In this document: positions 39,250-54,200 of the stretch, piece by piece
Layout of the letters: every line of letters starts with the position of its first letter
Position numbering within the stretch: the first letter of the stretch is position 1
Assembly: GCA_020746105.1 (NCBI GenBank)
Contig: CM036622.1
Coordinates: 12,014,487-12,078,486 of the forward strand
Length of the DNA: 64,000 nt
Direction of reading: 5' to 3'
DNA from: Trogon surrucura
Taxonomy: Eukaryota > Chordata > Aves > Trogoniformes > Trogonidae
The notes under the pieces: generated by a model
Database searches by the model: none
What the model was told of the DNA's origin: nothing
What the model saw: only the letters and a program-made list of their open reading frames with translations
Program-made: the position numbers and the translations under genes

Positions 39250-42200
39250 GAGACAAGAAAATATGCTACAGGAGGGCTGGAACAAAGACCAGCTTTTGTG
39301 ACTAAAAGAAAACAGACATGTGTGCTAATTCAAAGGGCCAAGAAAACTGTGTGAGGCTGGGGATGATGGTGGCAATGGCTGGAAAACGGTATTAATAGGG
39401 TTCTGTGAATAACTGATGGTCTTCTGGAGATTACCTGAGTCCTGGTGAAAAAGAAGAAAAAAGTATTGCTCTTGCTGAAACAAAAATCTGAAAGGACTAT
39501 TCAGTGAGCAAGGTCACTCGGTGGTTTTGGACACAGGATAGTCCATTCAGCCTCAACCCTTTTGGAGCTGGATCAAGAGAAACAACCTAAAGAAAGGGTT
39601 GGAGTTGCACAGTTGCAGGTGTTGTTTAAATGACTCACTAGTTCAAATTCCAAGCCAGCAGAAGAAAGTGCCAAATTTTATTGGTTCTTCCACTTTCAGA
39701 GACTGCAACCAGTTCTGCTCAGTCTCCAGGGGAGATCTGTTCTGATTCTTCTGCCCATACAAAAGGGCTACAACAGGCAGCACTGAATACTCCATGCGTT
39801 TAAATGGTTTACAAGCAAGTATTTGAACGAGAAAACGAAAGTCAAGGTTTCCTCTGTTAACTCTATGGGGCAAAGAGACCCCGAGGAAAATAAAGCAATA
39901 GAAGAACTCATCTGCAACTCTAGGCTGCTGAAAATCTTCACAAATTTACAAAATATTGTAGATGGTGGAACATCATTCATACAATGGCTGAACTGTATTA
40001 CAAGCAAAGCCATTTCTCTCATGTTCTTTATAGATGACGCTATAGGCCTAGACAAGTTAGACAGAGGCCTTGGTTAATCAGTGGATTAATTTGGGTTCAG
40101 CAGTTAATGTTGGAATAAAGCTGTTTTGTGTTTCACAAACTATTGCAGTATTCATTTGGACTGTAAAGGCTGTAGCAGAAATTGGTGGTTACACCTACAG
40201 ATATTTCTCAACCATAAGAGGATGAGTTTACATAGTTCCCTTGATCTGCCTCTCCATTTTCAGCTTAAAGAAAAATATTGCAGGAAAAAGCAGTTGAATT
40301 GCAGCTTTTTTTTTTCCTCCAGATTTTAGCGATGTTGCAATTTGCTCCTGGGTCTGGATTAGTGGAAGTGATTCATCTGAAGATAATACTAACTGTTCAG
40401 TAAGCACTGTTCACTTGCTGACTTCTTTACAAGGTAGAAATCAATGTAGAGAGCTCCATTCACCGTGCACAAGTCATTACAATTTAACTAGAGAGCATGT
40501 TCTGGCTTCCTGATGTGACCATTGCACAGACTGCTCCGAAAAGATATTTTGTGCGAGTCACCCAAGTCGTTTACCATTGGCTTAATGTTAATTGCACTGA
40601 ACAGAGCATGGGAAGAAGTGTTTCAAGAACAAACCCTGTGCTAGGACTTCATGCAGCACATCTGCAAGAAAGTAAAACTGGCAATCGATCTCCTGGAATT
40701 TCAGTCCCACACGAAAGCTTAAAGGAAAATTCGCTTTCTGACAAAGCTTCTTACAGTGCTCAGTCTGATTTTGCTGACCCTCTGTTTCCATGGAAGCCTG
40801 CTTTAGAAGATTAATGCCCATTGGATAATTAACTGATATTAAAGGAGTGTGACAGCAAAAGCAACCTGCTGGGTTCCTCTTGACCACAGTCTAAAGAGAT
40901 ACTGTGCTGGTAGTGTGATTAGTAAAACATCATTATCTTACAGCTATGCTGCAGTACCATTAGTCTGTATTGTTGCCTCTTGCCTGGAGCCATTGCATGC
41001 AGGTGATATGGATGAATGTTATCAGTGAATATTACTGTGATCTCATAACAAAATCATATATGGCAGGGGTTTTCTTTGACCCAAATAACTTTTATACCGT
41101 CACAGAAAGCTAATAATGCTTCATGTGAAAGGAAGGATAGAGTCACTTTTTTTTTTTTTCAAAAATTGCTGCTATAATTCCTAGGAAATTAATACCTTTT
41201 CAGATTCTCAAGGAAGTTCAAGTGTACAGTGAAAAGACTATTTTTTTCTTCTGACAAATCCATGTAAAAACACACTTAATATGATGAAGCCAAATACTTA
41301 GTACTGTAGGCCAGATTCCTCAAATCAGAACAGCTACTTGCCACTCTGTTGCTAGGGTGATCTATTAAGCAGTCTTAATCTGACAAATGAAGGACAACAG
41401 CATCGCAGTAATGGTCTTCCTATCCACTTAAAAAGCCTGAAAAGGGATTCTGAGGACTGCCGCTCTCATCACACCCCAGAGGCAGACGTGCGGCTCTCCT
41501 TCCCTGAGCACGTCACAGCAGGGTGTGCAGGGCAGGAGTAGAAGACCTGGCAAAGCTGCGCTTCCCGTCAGGTCAAGCACACGCCGTGAGCAGCGTGCTG
41601 CCTCACTGGGCTGCGGTTGGGATCCAGCTAGTGCTTTCCGCTTCGATTTGTCTCTCAGAATGTCTAAACTGGCAACGTGGGTTTCTTATGACGGCAATGC
41701 TAAAATTCATTTATCATGCTGATTTCAGTTAGGGCGTTAGTCACTCTGCAGGGACCGTTGCAACCATCAGTCATTCTTCCTGTACGAGTTTCCCAAAGGC
41801 TGCCTTTTAAACCACTTGTAAGTTATCTAAATTGCTGCTTATTTTTTTTCTTCTAAGTGTGTTTTAAACTCTTCCCCAGTTCAGCACAGTGATACCTGAT
41901 GAAAAGCAAGTCAGCAGGAGGCTGTTTGAACACCCCTTACCCAGTCATGCAGCAAAGCCATGATGCTCGTAGTCTTCTGCAAGTAAAGGAGATGGATCAG
42001 AAAATAACGCTGAACTGTGCTTTTGCAGCAGTGTGAGAAGCACAGTAGTTCCCCGCATACAAAACCAGTTGACCTTCAGTGAACAGACTGCCTGTCACTG
42101 GGAGTTTTTCAATGGATTTAAAGAAGGAAGCAGCAGGAAGGCTCAGTCTTGAAAACACAGATTAGTAACTACACAACCAGGGCAACGCGGGGCCACTTCC

Positions 42201-45200
42201 GATATGAAATACCAGTGAGTCACTTCTTGAGTGTTCTTGATTTAATCTTGTGTGTGGTAACACAGTCACTTTGTGGTGTTTCAGGCATCGCTTTGCATTG
42301 CCCTGGGTGCAGCACTCTGGAAAGGCTGGGATGGTTTTTTTCACAGCTTTTGCTTTTTGGTGGCTGGGAGGGTCGCAGGTGGATTTTTCACATCCACACC
42401 GCTGGAAAGACTCACTGGAAATATGGAAGCACAAAAGAATGAGTGAATGCACTAAACCAGGAATCCGGGGCAATACCTTGTTGGATCAACACAAGCTATA
42501 GAGCTTCTTCCTTTTAACCAATTTGACACTGGTGCAGCCTTTTGGCTTAGGAAGAAAGGGATGCAGCAAAATGTTTTTGTTGAAGATGTCAGATTTTTAC
42601 AAAGTCCTGATGCAGAGTTAGAGAGACAAGTGGAGTTCAGGTCAGAACGGGAGCCCTTGACTCAGCAGTCTGTCTAATGACAAGCTTTCTGACACGGGTA
42701 AAATGTGTGTCTAATATGTCAGCCAGATATTTTGACAACATGGTGTTTGTGTGTTGCTTGTGTTTTCACCATATGGTAAGCACATTAATTCCTCCGGAGA
42801 AGGGACAGACAGTGGCAAGAACAGCAGAGATTTACGTAGTTTACATGATGACTTTACACCCAACCGTGAGGTTGCAGCACTGCATTCCTGGAGCAGTGTT
42901 TGGCAGCAAACACCACCACGTAAGAGGAAACCAAACACAACCCTTGCACTCGCAGGGACCACATTTCTTCCTCTCGGCAGCTGACATGAGTTTCTGAGAA
43001 GCAGAAGTATGAGAAAAATAACCCTGAGCAGACCATCTGTGGGAGGTGCCATCAAGGCTCTTGGAGGTGCTACCACAGCACAGCACCATGTGCCAGTCTG
43101 GTTCCATCAGTGTTTCCACAGCATAGCAGGAGCAAATCGCAGGAAATTGTGTGAAAGTAGTAACAGTGTGGAGAGGACACCAAAACCAACTCATAACGTG
43201 GTTTAGGGGAAACCAACACAAATAAAAGCTGGCAGGCTGTAAGCAGCAGGGTGGAAGATCTGCTTTCAGAAAACAGGCAGGAAAGGTGTGAGGGAACATG
43301 ACTTCCTCTTATAATTGTTGGTTCTCCTACCTTGGCACAAAAAGAAAGCACACAGCTTTTATGTTCTGACTGACTCCAGGTCACTGGAACAAAACACTTC
43401 CTTTTATTTTAAGCACAACTGCTAAACAAAATTCTGCTACTCCTACAAGAGGTGCAGGTAGGTAAGTTTTCCCCTCGTCAGCTCTGAGATGCCCACAGAG
43501 GAATGCATGTTAGCGTGGCTGGGGATGACACAATCTCAACCTCTTTTATGGCAGTGAGTACTTCTGTCTTCCTCTGTTAACCTTCATTTAAGGTTTTGCA
43601 TGTGGCCAAAGGGTCAGTCCTCTAAACAATGTCATTGCTGTCTCCTCACTCTCTTCTACTGTAGCAACCTAGAGTTGTTTTTTAGGCCAAACAGTTTCAG
43701 GTGTAAAGGAAGGTACATCTAAAATCCTTCACTGTGGTTTGTCATGACTTCCAGTCAAGGTAATTTTTGGTTCTGGCAGTGTTGCTTTAAATCATGAGAA
43801 ATTCACCCCATTTCAGCAAAAGCAGCTAAGGTTTTTTGTTTAGCTGGTTGGGTTTTTTTAATAAGATGGAACAAGATAACTAAACTGTTGTTATTCAGGT
43901 TTCCATGTCTCGGAGTGCAGGTGCCACATGAGTATCATAGATAGAATGATCAATTAAGTGAGTTTTTCCAAAAAAATTTGGATCTTTCCTATTACCATGC
44001 TCTGAAATTGTGGTGGACAGCAAAGTACAGTTTAGAAAAATGATAAAATTTCTCTAGTGTATGTCTTTTAGATGAGTGCAAATCAAAATGCTGTTAAGAT
44101 AATGGGTAATAGATATTGGATGTAGTCTGTTCTTAAGTGACCACACAAGCCTTTGTAGTTCCAAACCTTTATGCTTAAAGATAGTTATTTTCACTGGTTT
44201 TATGTGACTACATAGAGAGGATGAAAAGACAACGCTGAGTGATATGTTTCACAAGCAATTCTGTGAAGGTGAAGACAGTAAGAAATTTGGCATCCAAAAC
44301 TGTTGTAATTTTACAGTGTATCTCAAGATAAGGGCAAGCCAAGACACTTATTCACGTCAAAGTTGTTTCTCAAGAAATAACTAAAAGCAGAGGTTTTGCA
44401 AAAAGCTCATTCAAGAAACTTCAGACTTTCTTCATCTGTTGCCTGCAAAGAAGAAGTTTATAGAGAAGTCCTTTGTTTTCCTTGTGGATGACAGACTATC
44501 AAATTATTTTAAAATGAAAATTTTGTTGATACTGGATGTGGTACAATGAAAAATTGGTAGGCATGCTGCACTGCCATCCATTCATAGCACTGACATAAAT
44601 GCTATCCTACTCACTTCCATCTGCAGTCCTAAATAATGTGAAGAACCTGGCTTACAAAAACTAAATTTCTATATACTTAAATCCACAGTCATGGAGTTTG
44701 ATACTGCACTGGAAACCAATTTATTTCCTTTGGAAAAAAAGCCAAGTATGACATTTCATCATATATGTTTGTCCCTGCAAAAGTACTACTATAATTAAGA
44801 GAGGATCTTGTGGTTAAGACATGTGACTAAAAGGCAGCAGTGATAGGTGCTGTTCACAGCTGCACTACAGCTTACAGAAGCTCTGGTTTGAGTCTGCAGA
44901 ATGAAGATAATTTTGTCATAACATAAAGTAAGAAAGATAGAGTGTATTAAAATCCATCTGCAGAAATAATTCGTAACTGTGAATCACACCATATGAAAAC
45001 ACAGTCAAAGCAAGAAGTTGTATCTTATTTTATTGAAAATGCATTTTGCACATTTTAATCAATACTAAAAGCATCAAAAATTTCAAAGCACTGCACTGAC
45101 ACTTGATTTGAAAACTTTCCTCAAATATTGAGAGCATTTGATTTAGAAGGTGTTTTGTTATGGTGTAGGCTAGAAAATTTTATAGTACTGCTGATAGTAT

Positions 45201-48200
45201 TTAATACGTTCAGATTGTAAAAGCCTCATGCTTCAATGTATGTTCAATAATTGGAATATCATCTCTGAACATGTTTCAACTGCCTTTACAGTAATTCATT
45301 GTTTTTCAAGGGAATGATGTTCAATTTCAAGATTTGATTGTAAATCCAAGCATACCTGGTAGACAGAAAACATATAGATTAACATCAATTCAAGAAAAAA
45401 AAAAGCAACTAATTCTCTCCCACATAACATATTTGACTTGTACACCTCTCCCTTGAGCAGCTTTAATCAGAGGAATTCTGTGTTACTTGCATGCACATCA
45501 ACTGTAGTGAGCCAAGAATTGCAAATTAGAATTTTATTAGCCATAACAAAGTTAAAAAGTCATCTTTCAATGTAATACTTCAGCATTGTTTACTCTTGCA
45601 TTTTATCTGACAGCAGCTCTTCATGTCTTTGGGAAAGACTGAAATACTTCACTCTTAGTGGCCACTATCAATACATGTGGCCAACTCATCTTCTTAAATG
45701 AGGAAGTCACAGTAGACAAAAAAAATCATAACTGCAGTTCTGTGTCCTCAGCATAAACCTTAAAGCCTTAAGCAATGAAATTATTATTTCTGCAGCAAAA
45801 TCTCCTGACTGGTTTTGAATTAAGGTCACAATAACCAAATAGTTTACCCCTCGAGGACAACCGATGACCTTTGTTTTTACCTGTTAATCTGTTTGGGAAA
45901 ATTCTGCATTTAAAAGAACAGAAAAGTACACAGACCCCTGTTTAGCAGGGCTGGAGCTGCATGTATGGTATTTGTTATTAGCTTCTGAAACGCATCCAAT
46001 AAGGTATTGAGAGTTCCAGGGAAAATAGTTAAGCAATGACTAAATCAAATGCTTACAAGATACCAATACAACTGTTTAGTCCTAGAGCACAGAACACACC
46101 TTGTGTGTGCACTTTCCTTTACTGAAGAAGTCATTCTACACAGTGGAGACTTTAACAGGAAAGGGCTTATCAACCCGTTACATATTTTAAAATTATCTAC
46201 TTCCTACAAAATGTCAATATTCTTTTCTGAAAAGTGTCCTGAGACAGCAATATTAATGGAGGGACTCGATGCCAGGCACCAGCTTAACCAGTTTGTTGGC
46301 TTCTAGATTTGTTCCAACATATCTTTATGGAAAACTCATTTGCAGGCTGTATTTTTGTTGGGAGAGACTGAGAGACAATACTCTATCCTTGAACTTGTAA
46401 TAGATTTGCATTCTGGGATTTATTTGCAAAGCTAATTCCACCAAAACTTTGGGAAGAATTGTTTGGCTATTTTGTTGTGAATGCTAGAAAAGTTTCTTTT
46501 AAGGAAAGCTTAAGATTCATTAATTGATTCTTTTACTTACAATGAAAAAAAAACCAACAGGGAGCTAGGACTCCAGTGATGGCGTGGCCAGAATTAAAGT
46601 GGAGGAAAGTAAGTACATTCTCTCACCACGCATACTCAGGCCTGAGAACTTGACCCACTTTGCTTCACAAGATCTGGAGAGTACCTGAGAAAGTCCTTAG
46701 CAATGTCCAAATCCCAAAGGCATTGGACTGACTGAGACTGTTCTGCTTCCTCAAATTCAAAGATCACTGTACATGGCACAAATCCCTAAGTAAACAATTT
46801 TAAAGGGTTAAGATTATTCTCAAGCATGGAAGAGCCTTGAATAGAGAGAATAAGACTGCATAGAGCATGTTTCACCTCTGTGATGCTGAGACTATCACAG
46901 GACAATTGCTTGAAACAAAATGCAGTAAAGAGAATTGATTGGCCTAGTAAAACGTATCCCTGTAAACCAAGCGGACAAAAATCAGTAAACCAGATCTTAC
47001 TCTCTGGGACAAACAGCTGGAGTTTAATAAAATGGAAGATTTAGAGGAACATCCAGTTTTACGGAAATTCTGGGAAGGGCTCAGCTACTGATGGGATTTA
47101 GCTGCAGCAGAACAGAATCAGCCTCCTATACAAAATGGATACACATTACCTGGGTGGCTAAACATTTGTTTGAGATCTATTTGTAATATTGACAAATCCT
47201 GATAGATTTTTTGGGACCTAAGTCACTAAAACATCTAGATGCCTAAATGGAGGTGTCCTCATATTGTGGATCTCACTTTCTATGGGGTGAGTTGAATGGT
47301 TCATAGCGAGTCTTCTCAGCCATAACCTCTCAGACAAGAGCATCCAAAGACCTAGAAGGTATGTCAAACCTCAGTTAAGCCTGAAAGACACTCAGAAGTC
47401 AAATCAAGGAGCAAAAATAAGTACCACAAACTACAATTCTGACTTTCCAAAATATTTTGAAATATATTATTGCAATTAGAAAGAAAAACTGAAAGAAAAT
47501 CTGAAAAGTAAGTACAACTAGAAATCAAAAAATTGCATCTTGGTTCAAGGTCATAAAGACATTCTGAGGCATATTGAGTTTAGAGCAAAAAATAAATTCC
47601 TATAGCTTAGGACAGCTAACTATAGTTCTGAGAAAAAAGAAATAGAAGTCTAAATGGCTTATGAATTGCAGTGAAAAATGACTGCTCATGTTACTAAACA
47701 CTAAAAGAAATAATATTGAAAGAATGATGCTGATTCTGGATTTTGTTAAATCTATTTCTTGTTATGTAATTTCTTCTCTGATAATTTGCGTATCAGTTTG
47801 TCTCTGATAAAACTGGCTTGATTCCTGGGTCAAGCAACTTCCCCCAATTCTTGACTCTGTGGCATAGGTACAGGTTCTTCTGGCTCCTTCACTTTTCTTA
47901 GACGCAGCTTAAAGTGGAGTTCAACTATGGAGTTCTGTCAAATTTTTTTCAAGTATCTACAGCAAGGGGTTTTCAATATTACATTCACCCATTCAGCACC
48001 ACTTCTGGGGCAGGTAGGCAGAAGTTACAGGCACTCTATTCCTCTCCCATTTGCAGATGCAGCTCTGTCCTAGGAAGTCATAATGCTTAATCATTCTCTG
48101 CTATCGAGTGATCCATAGGGGATGCAGTTTCTAAGACAATGGTCCAATTTGTTTGATGTCATCATCCCTCGGGCAATTGTGTTTACGACTGAGTTGAATG

Positions 48201-51200
48201 TTAATGTTCAGCATTCCATATTCAAAAAATGTCAAAAGGTCTATGGAATAATCTCTGTAGCTATTTCTTGGATGCAATGCCAGGGATAAATATTAATAGG
48301 TCTGCTATAAATATAAGCATTTGCCCTACAAAAAACACTTCAAAGAGTGTAAAATCCATCCCAGTATCTTACATATACCATAATCACACACAATAATAAC
48401 TCCCTGCATAATGTTGGTATTAAATTGCAACTCAAATTCACGTCAGTGAAAATTCATTTGGTGTTTTTCACTTACAGGCATCAGGAGGAAATGAGTTAAG
48501 ACAGTCCTGATAGAAGCTGTGACAGAAACATTTGTCTTCCAGTGCTTGTAAATAAGAAAAAAGGGAAAAAATGATTGATAAAATTTTGACTGGATAAGAG
48601 TTTATCTATTTATTAGTACGAAGCGACTGCTACTCACAGATCCAGTCTGTATAGTGCACCATATTGGGAGATAGGGTTTTCCTTCCAGCATAAGAATGAA
48701 GTCAATAGTCACAAAATCATGCCAAAACTCATGCTCAGCCGTCCACTCAAGTTCTCACTGAGACTTTAGACAACTGATTTCTGATTCTAGAAGAAGTAGG
48801 ATAAGGTCTTTTATTGAGAAGCAAAATAATTTAAGATTTGTTTGGTGACTAATCTCTATTTCCAATACCATGAGAACAACAGTATGTGAGCTAATTTTAA
48901 CATGTGGAAAGAACATTTAATTTTATCAGAAGGAAACAATGAAGAACCTAATTTATTCTCCACATGTGTGCATAGCCCCCATTGATATTAATAAGAGTTA
49001 AGCAGCCTATGGAGAAGAAAATAGGCCCCCAAATGTGGCAAAATGTTTTAAGAAAATTATCTGCAGCTTTCTAATGACCACAGAAATTATTTCTTTTTCT
49101 ATACCAGTGGAGAGAGAAAAAGGGCTTCACGTCCACCCAGTCATGAAACGTTTCTGGCTTCCCCAAGGCTGTATGCATGTGAGTAGTGGTACACTCCTGT
49201 TCACAGATGTGGCTACGGGTGATGTCTCACAGGCTCACACAAGTGCATTCGTCTCCGTCATTGCCTTTTTCCAACCAGACTGATCCACGTCATGGGGCTA
49301 TCTGAAGTTCTGCTGCTCTTCCCAAGTAGGGATAAAAGAATAATTTTTTTTATTTTTGCTTAATTCATGTATCTTTTTTTATCTGAGTGTTTAATGTGCT
49401 GTCAGGGATATCTGACATTACCAAGAAATGCTGATGCCCTGTGCCGCATTTTGCCTTAGTTCTACTAACTCTGGTGAGTGTGGAGAGTTAATCTTGGTTA
49501 GTGATCAACAAGCTTCCTCAGCTGCCCAGTAGAACTCCGGCAGACTTCATCCTTAACACTTGTACCAGTCATTTCCATTTTCTTTTCAGGACTAACCTTG
49601 GTACAAGCTGTTGGTTATTAGCAATGCGTTCCACCTAATTATTCATTCTTCTGAGGCATTTTCTTCTTAAGATATATAAATACTTTGCTGTGGAGCTCTT
49701 TCCCTTCATTTTCTGAACATTTTGAGAGCACAGTGCTCCAAATGCTCTTGGGCAAAATGACCATTGATAAATGGGAACTCCGCAGAGCCTGAAAAGGTCA
49801 TCTCTTTATTGGTGCTCACAGCAGGAGTTTAGCTGAATGACATCCAACTTTCTTTTCACAGTATCCCCTGGGGAACTGCCTGGGCCTTGAAATCTTGCAC
49901 TATGTGCTCTCTGTAGCCAAGAACTTGCAGTCTTGAACCAAATCATCCTCAACACATTTACAGCCCACATTCTGTCCAGCTAAGCTCACAATGTGTTCGT
50001 GTTATTCACACAACAGTTAGGTATTTATGGCTTTTTTTACATACTTTTCATCTGATTTTATCATTAGTTTAACATGCAATTTTAGAATCATATCATTTGA
50101 GGCACTCAACTCTGATAAAATTCACTAAAATTAGCATTTCACTGTGCTTCTATATGTTTCAAAATGTCAGCATAATAATGAGAGCGGGACTTCTGAGTTT
50201 TTGTTTTCTTTCTATATCTGTGGAATGAAAGGCAGGTTGGGCATTGGCACCTCTGTTTACTTTCCTTTTGAGTCATAGACAATAGGATCTTCAGTCCCTG
50301 ATGAAAGTTCATTTATACTCTGAATGTTTTCCTGCCCATTTAGGCTGATTTTATATAACACGCAAAATGAGTATTCAATATTCAGCTAATTACATGCCAA
50401 ATGGAGTAAGCCAAAGAATTAGTTTAATCAAACATCCTTTTTTTTTTTTTTTTTCCTTAGAAAAACCCTACAAAATAACAAATGAACCCAACCAGAAACA
50501 CACCAGAGAAGGCCTACGGCAAATACTACAGAGAGGCTCCTGGCTCAACTATCAGGAGACACTTGTTCCCTTCCTGGTGGTGTTTACCTCTGATGCTGAC
50601 TTTAAACTAAAGGCTTCACTTTGTCTTCATTCACTTTATCAGCTTTTTCCATTGTCAGTCTCAGGTAGTTACTTAGCATGATTCTATTGGTTATGTAGAC
50701 CACAAATATATGTACATATTTATAGCAAACTAACTATGGTATAGACATATTCTTTACTACCTTTTCTTTAAAATATCCCCTCAGTTGCACTTTTATCCTT
50801 GCAGGCTCAAGCCCCAAAATCAAAAATAACAGGTTTAGACATGCAGATTTCATCAAAGTATCCCAGGGAATTTCAGAGAAGGAAGTTTGGGTGATGGTGA
50901 ATTTGATGAAGGTTTGGTTTTACTTATGCTAGGACCAAAACCTGGCCTTTCCTTCAGGATCAGGGCTGTCACATACTTAAAATGGATCTGACCTAGGAAA
51001 TGGAGAGGCCAACAGCCCAAAATGTAACAGCTCCTGTCCTTGTTGCTCAGTGTCTCTGTAGATCTGTACTCTTCACTGTCTGCACACAAGGTAACTTTAT
51101 CCAGTTCTGAATGTGAGATAAAGCTTATCTTTCTTCCTGGAGAATTTAGACAAGGACTGGTTGCAGGATACAGGCACTTCTATTTTTAACTTTTTGGCAG

Positions 51201-54200
51201 AACTCCGTCATATCATCACTTATATATTTTGGACTGGATGCTTAAAACTAAAGCAAAGGATCTTAGGCAGAAGACGTGCTAGAAAATAACTGAACTAAAT
51301 AAGCAAGGTGATCCATGATGCTGTACCTTGGAAGAAAGTTGAACTTACTAAAATCTAGGATTCCCCAGGATCATGCTTTGATACCCAAGATACACGGAAC
51401 GTCTTTGCTGCAGGCCTCATTCTCACAAGCCCTTTAGCACTCAAAATCCTTCTCTGTGACTGAGGAATGCTAGGAACAGAGTTGTTGGTAAACCTGTGCT
51501 TACCTGTTGGCTGTCCTTGGTGGAAATGGCAGGTGTATGGGGGTTTTTATTGCTTGAAAGGATATATTTTCAATTATAAATACCAAAAAAAAAATCTGAG
51601 CTTTGTGAGTATGAAGATTTGTCTCTCCTGGTTTATTTCCTCCTTCCCACTACTACATTAAAAATATATATTGACATTGCCTTGTGGCACTGCAATTTTT
51701 ACTGTGGTGCTCGGCTGTTTCCAAAGAGTATCAGTTTTTATGATACATGGTAGCTTAAAGGAAAAAACTGTACCCAGCAGGGAAATGAAGGGTGAAACAC
51801 CTGCCTCTTAGATGCCAGTGAGGAAAACTATTACTACCTTCAGCAGAGGCAAGGTTTCAGGCCACGCATTAATGAACAAATATGGAGTCATGTATTGATT
51901 TTATCTCTTAGGTAAAAATGTAGAGAAAATAAATGTCTTCATCTGGAAACTAGGACGCTTGATATCAGTAGGCCTTTAGGAAATTGCATTACATAGCTGA
52001 ATGGTATGTTGATCCAATGTAACATCCAAAATCTCTCTATTTGACTTCTGATTCTATAAATAAAGAAAAAGAACCCAACTGCAAAACCATTACAGCCTGT
52101 AGGATTTCTGTTTACATATGTAATGCAGAGCAGCCGTACATGGACATATTTAAGAATAAACCAGCCCAGCTTGAGGCTACCCCAGCCTATATTAGTAAAT
52201 TGCAAAGTACACAAAATTACATTTAGACAGAATTTTATAAAGGGCCAGAAAACACTTATAAATAAAAAACACATTAAGTAGGGAATTGTCCTCTAGTAGC
52301 TGCCCCTCTAACACTTAAAATATTTGTTGCTAATTAAGAGAATCTGGTAGCACAGTTAAACAGGGGAAATATTGAGATAAATAATTCATGAACATCTGAA
52401 GTAAATAACTTCTAAATAGATATTTTGACTAATTTACTTTTGACTAATAAATGAGCAAAGCTTTGTTTTTGCAAGAGTCTGATGAATGCAATTTTCAGTT
52501 CTGTAGCTGAAACAAAATTTATTTTGGACAACTGCCGATTTAGTTTCTAAAGGCTCGTAATACATGACTTAAATAACAAATCATGCAGCTCCACCACTAT
52601 TTTTGAATTTTGAGTATCCAAATACATTTTTGCATTGAACAGTTGTCAAACAAATCCATTAGCCAGAATTTGTCAGTACCAAGAAATGCAGTGAGGATGC
52701 TGGAAGAGGAAATAGTTCATTAATTCAATCTTCATCGGTTTGCATACAATTCACACACAAGGAAAAAAAAACAACAGAAGAGTTAAGAAGCTCTGCTCTG
52801 AGCCCTGTTCTTTCTTCCATCTTAATGAAAGAGTAAAGCTGAGGCTTTGATATCACTGTATTGTCATGGTAATTGGGAAGCTGTGAATTCAACATGATGA
52901 CTTTACTGTAGGTTCAGGAAAGAGGAGATGTTGAACTATGAGGAAAAGAATTTATTTAAATGTCAGTCTAGATAAAAGGTCAAAGGTTAATAAAAGCTAT
53001 GCATTGTATGTCATGGAGCTTCATTTTACGTATGATCTGCTTAAGAATAATTCTATGAGAGAATCTCAGTTTAGTATCAGTAGGCCCATACTTCATATTG
53101 AGTTTGTTAATATGTATTAATATGAGAATCAGAATACTCAGAGACTATTTTTCATTAAATTCTTCAAAATTGTTTCTATTCTTGTTTTTCTGTCTTTGTA
53201 TCTACACCAAATCATGTGATAGTGCTATTCTTTTCAATAATTATAGAAGATTGAGAGTAGCTTTTATACTATTATGACCTTCACACTAAAAGACGATTCA
53301 GTTTGTTCAGTGAAAGGTGGTATAGAAACATGAAGAAAGCTGCTCTTTTCCTACATATGTTGGGCTTATCTGATAATTGTTGTCTGGACCATCAAAAGCC
53401 TTCACTGTCCAAAATTCTGAGTGTTTATGGTTTGGTAAAATAGTAGGTATCTGCTTAAATATGCTGTCATGTTACAAAGAGCTTGCTCATGATGTAAAAG
53501 AGAACTATATTGCAAGTAGTTTGGACTTAAAAATTCTGTTCCCTAAGGCAAAGGATTTGAAAGTTGCTGCTTATCATTAAGAAAGGAAAAACAAACTAAA
53601 GTTCAATTACGCCAAAATTTTTCTATACAATTTTTCTTTTTAATCAGGTCTAATGGCAGTTACACAGTTGACTCAAGTAATTTCAAAATCTTTATCAGCT
53701 TCCAATTACTGATTAGAGGTCCACTGTATAAAAAAATTTTGAAAACAACATAACAAGGAAATTCTCTGCCCCAGTGAACTCTTAATCTGAGATTTAATTA
53801 AAATAGGATGTACGAGACAGGAAGAAAGATGAAAGGACAAATAGGATGAGTGTTCATAAATTAGTCATAGCAGCAGATTTAGCACTCGCAAGTGACAAAC
53901 ACACTATCTGCTGCATGTTTTGTACAGAGCTAATAAAATTCAATAGAGGCCTCCAGTCTGTTCACCAATTAAAGGTACAGAGCTAAGAACTGCACCAGCT
54001 ATTAGGGGTCCCAAACCTTCCTCTTTGGAGTATGAGGAAAAAAATGAGAAATCACAGAGAGTCTTGAACTACACCACCACCTGCTGTTGCAACCATCATG
54101 ACTCACATAATTTATTCATATCCAAATACAGTGTGCATCTGCTAGTTATTGATATTTTGGTTTATTTTTCTTCTCATGACTTGATCTTCTATTGAGTAAA

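Noticed and set aside
42711-43384. Cluster of overlapping ORFs of 100-152 codons on the minus strand
   Set aside because: Several frames on both strands are open at once, with no recognisable domain and no splice framework. Best read as chance.
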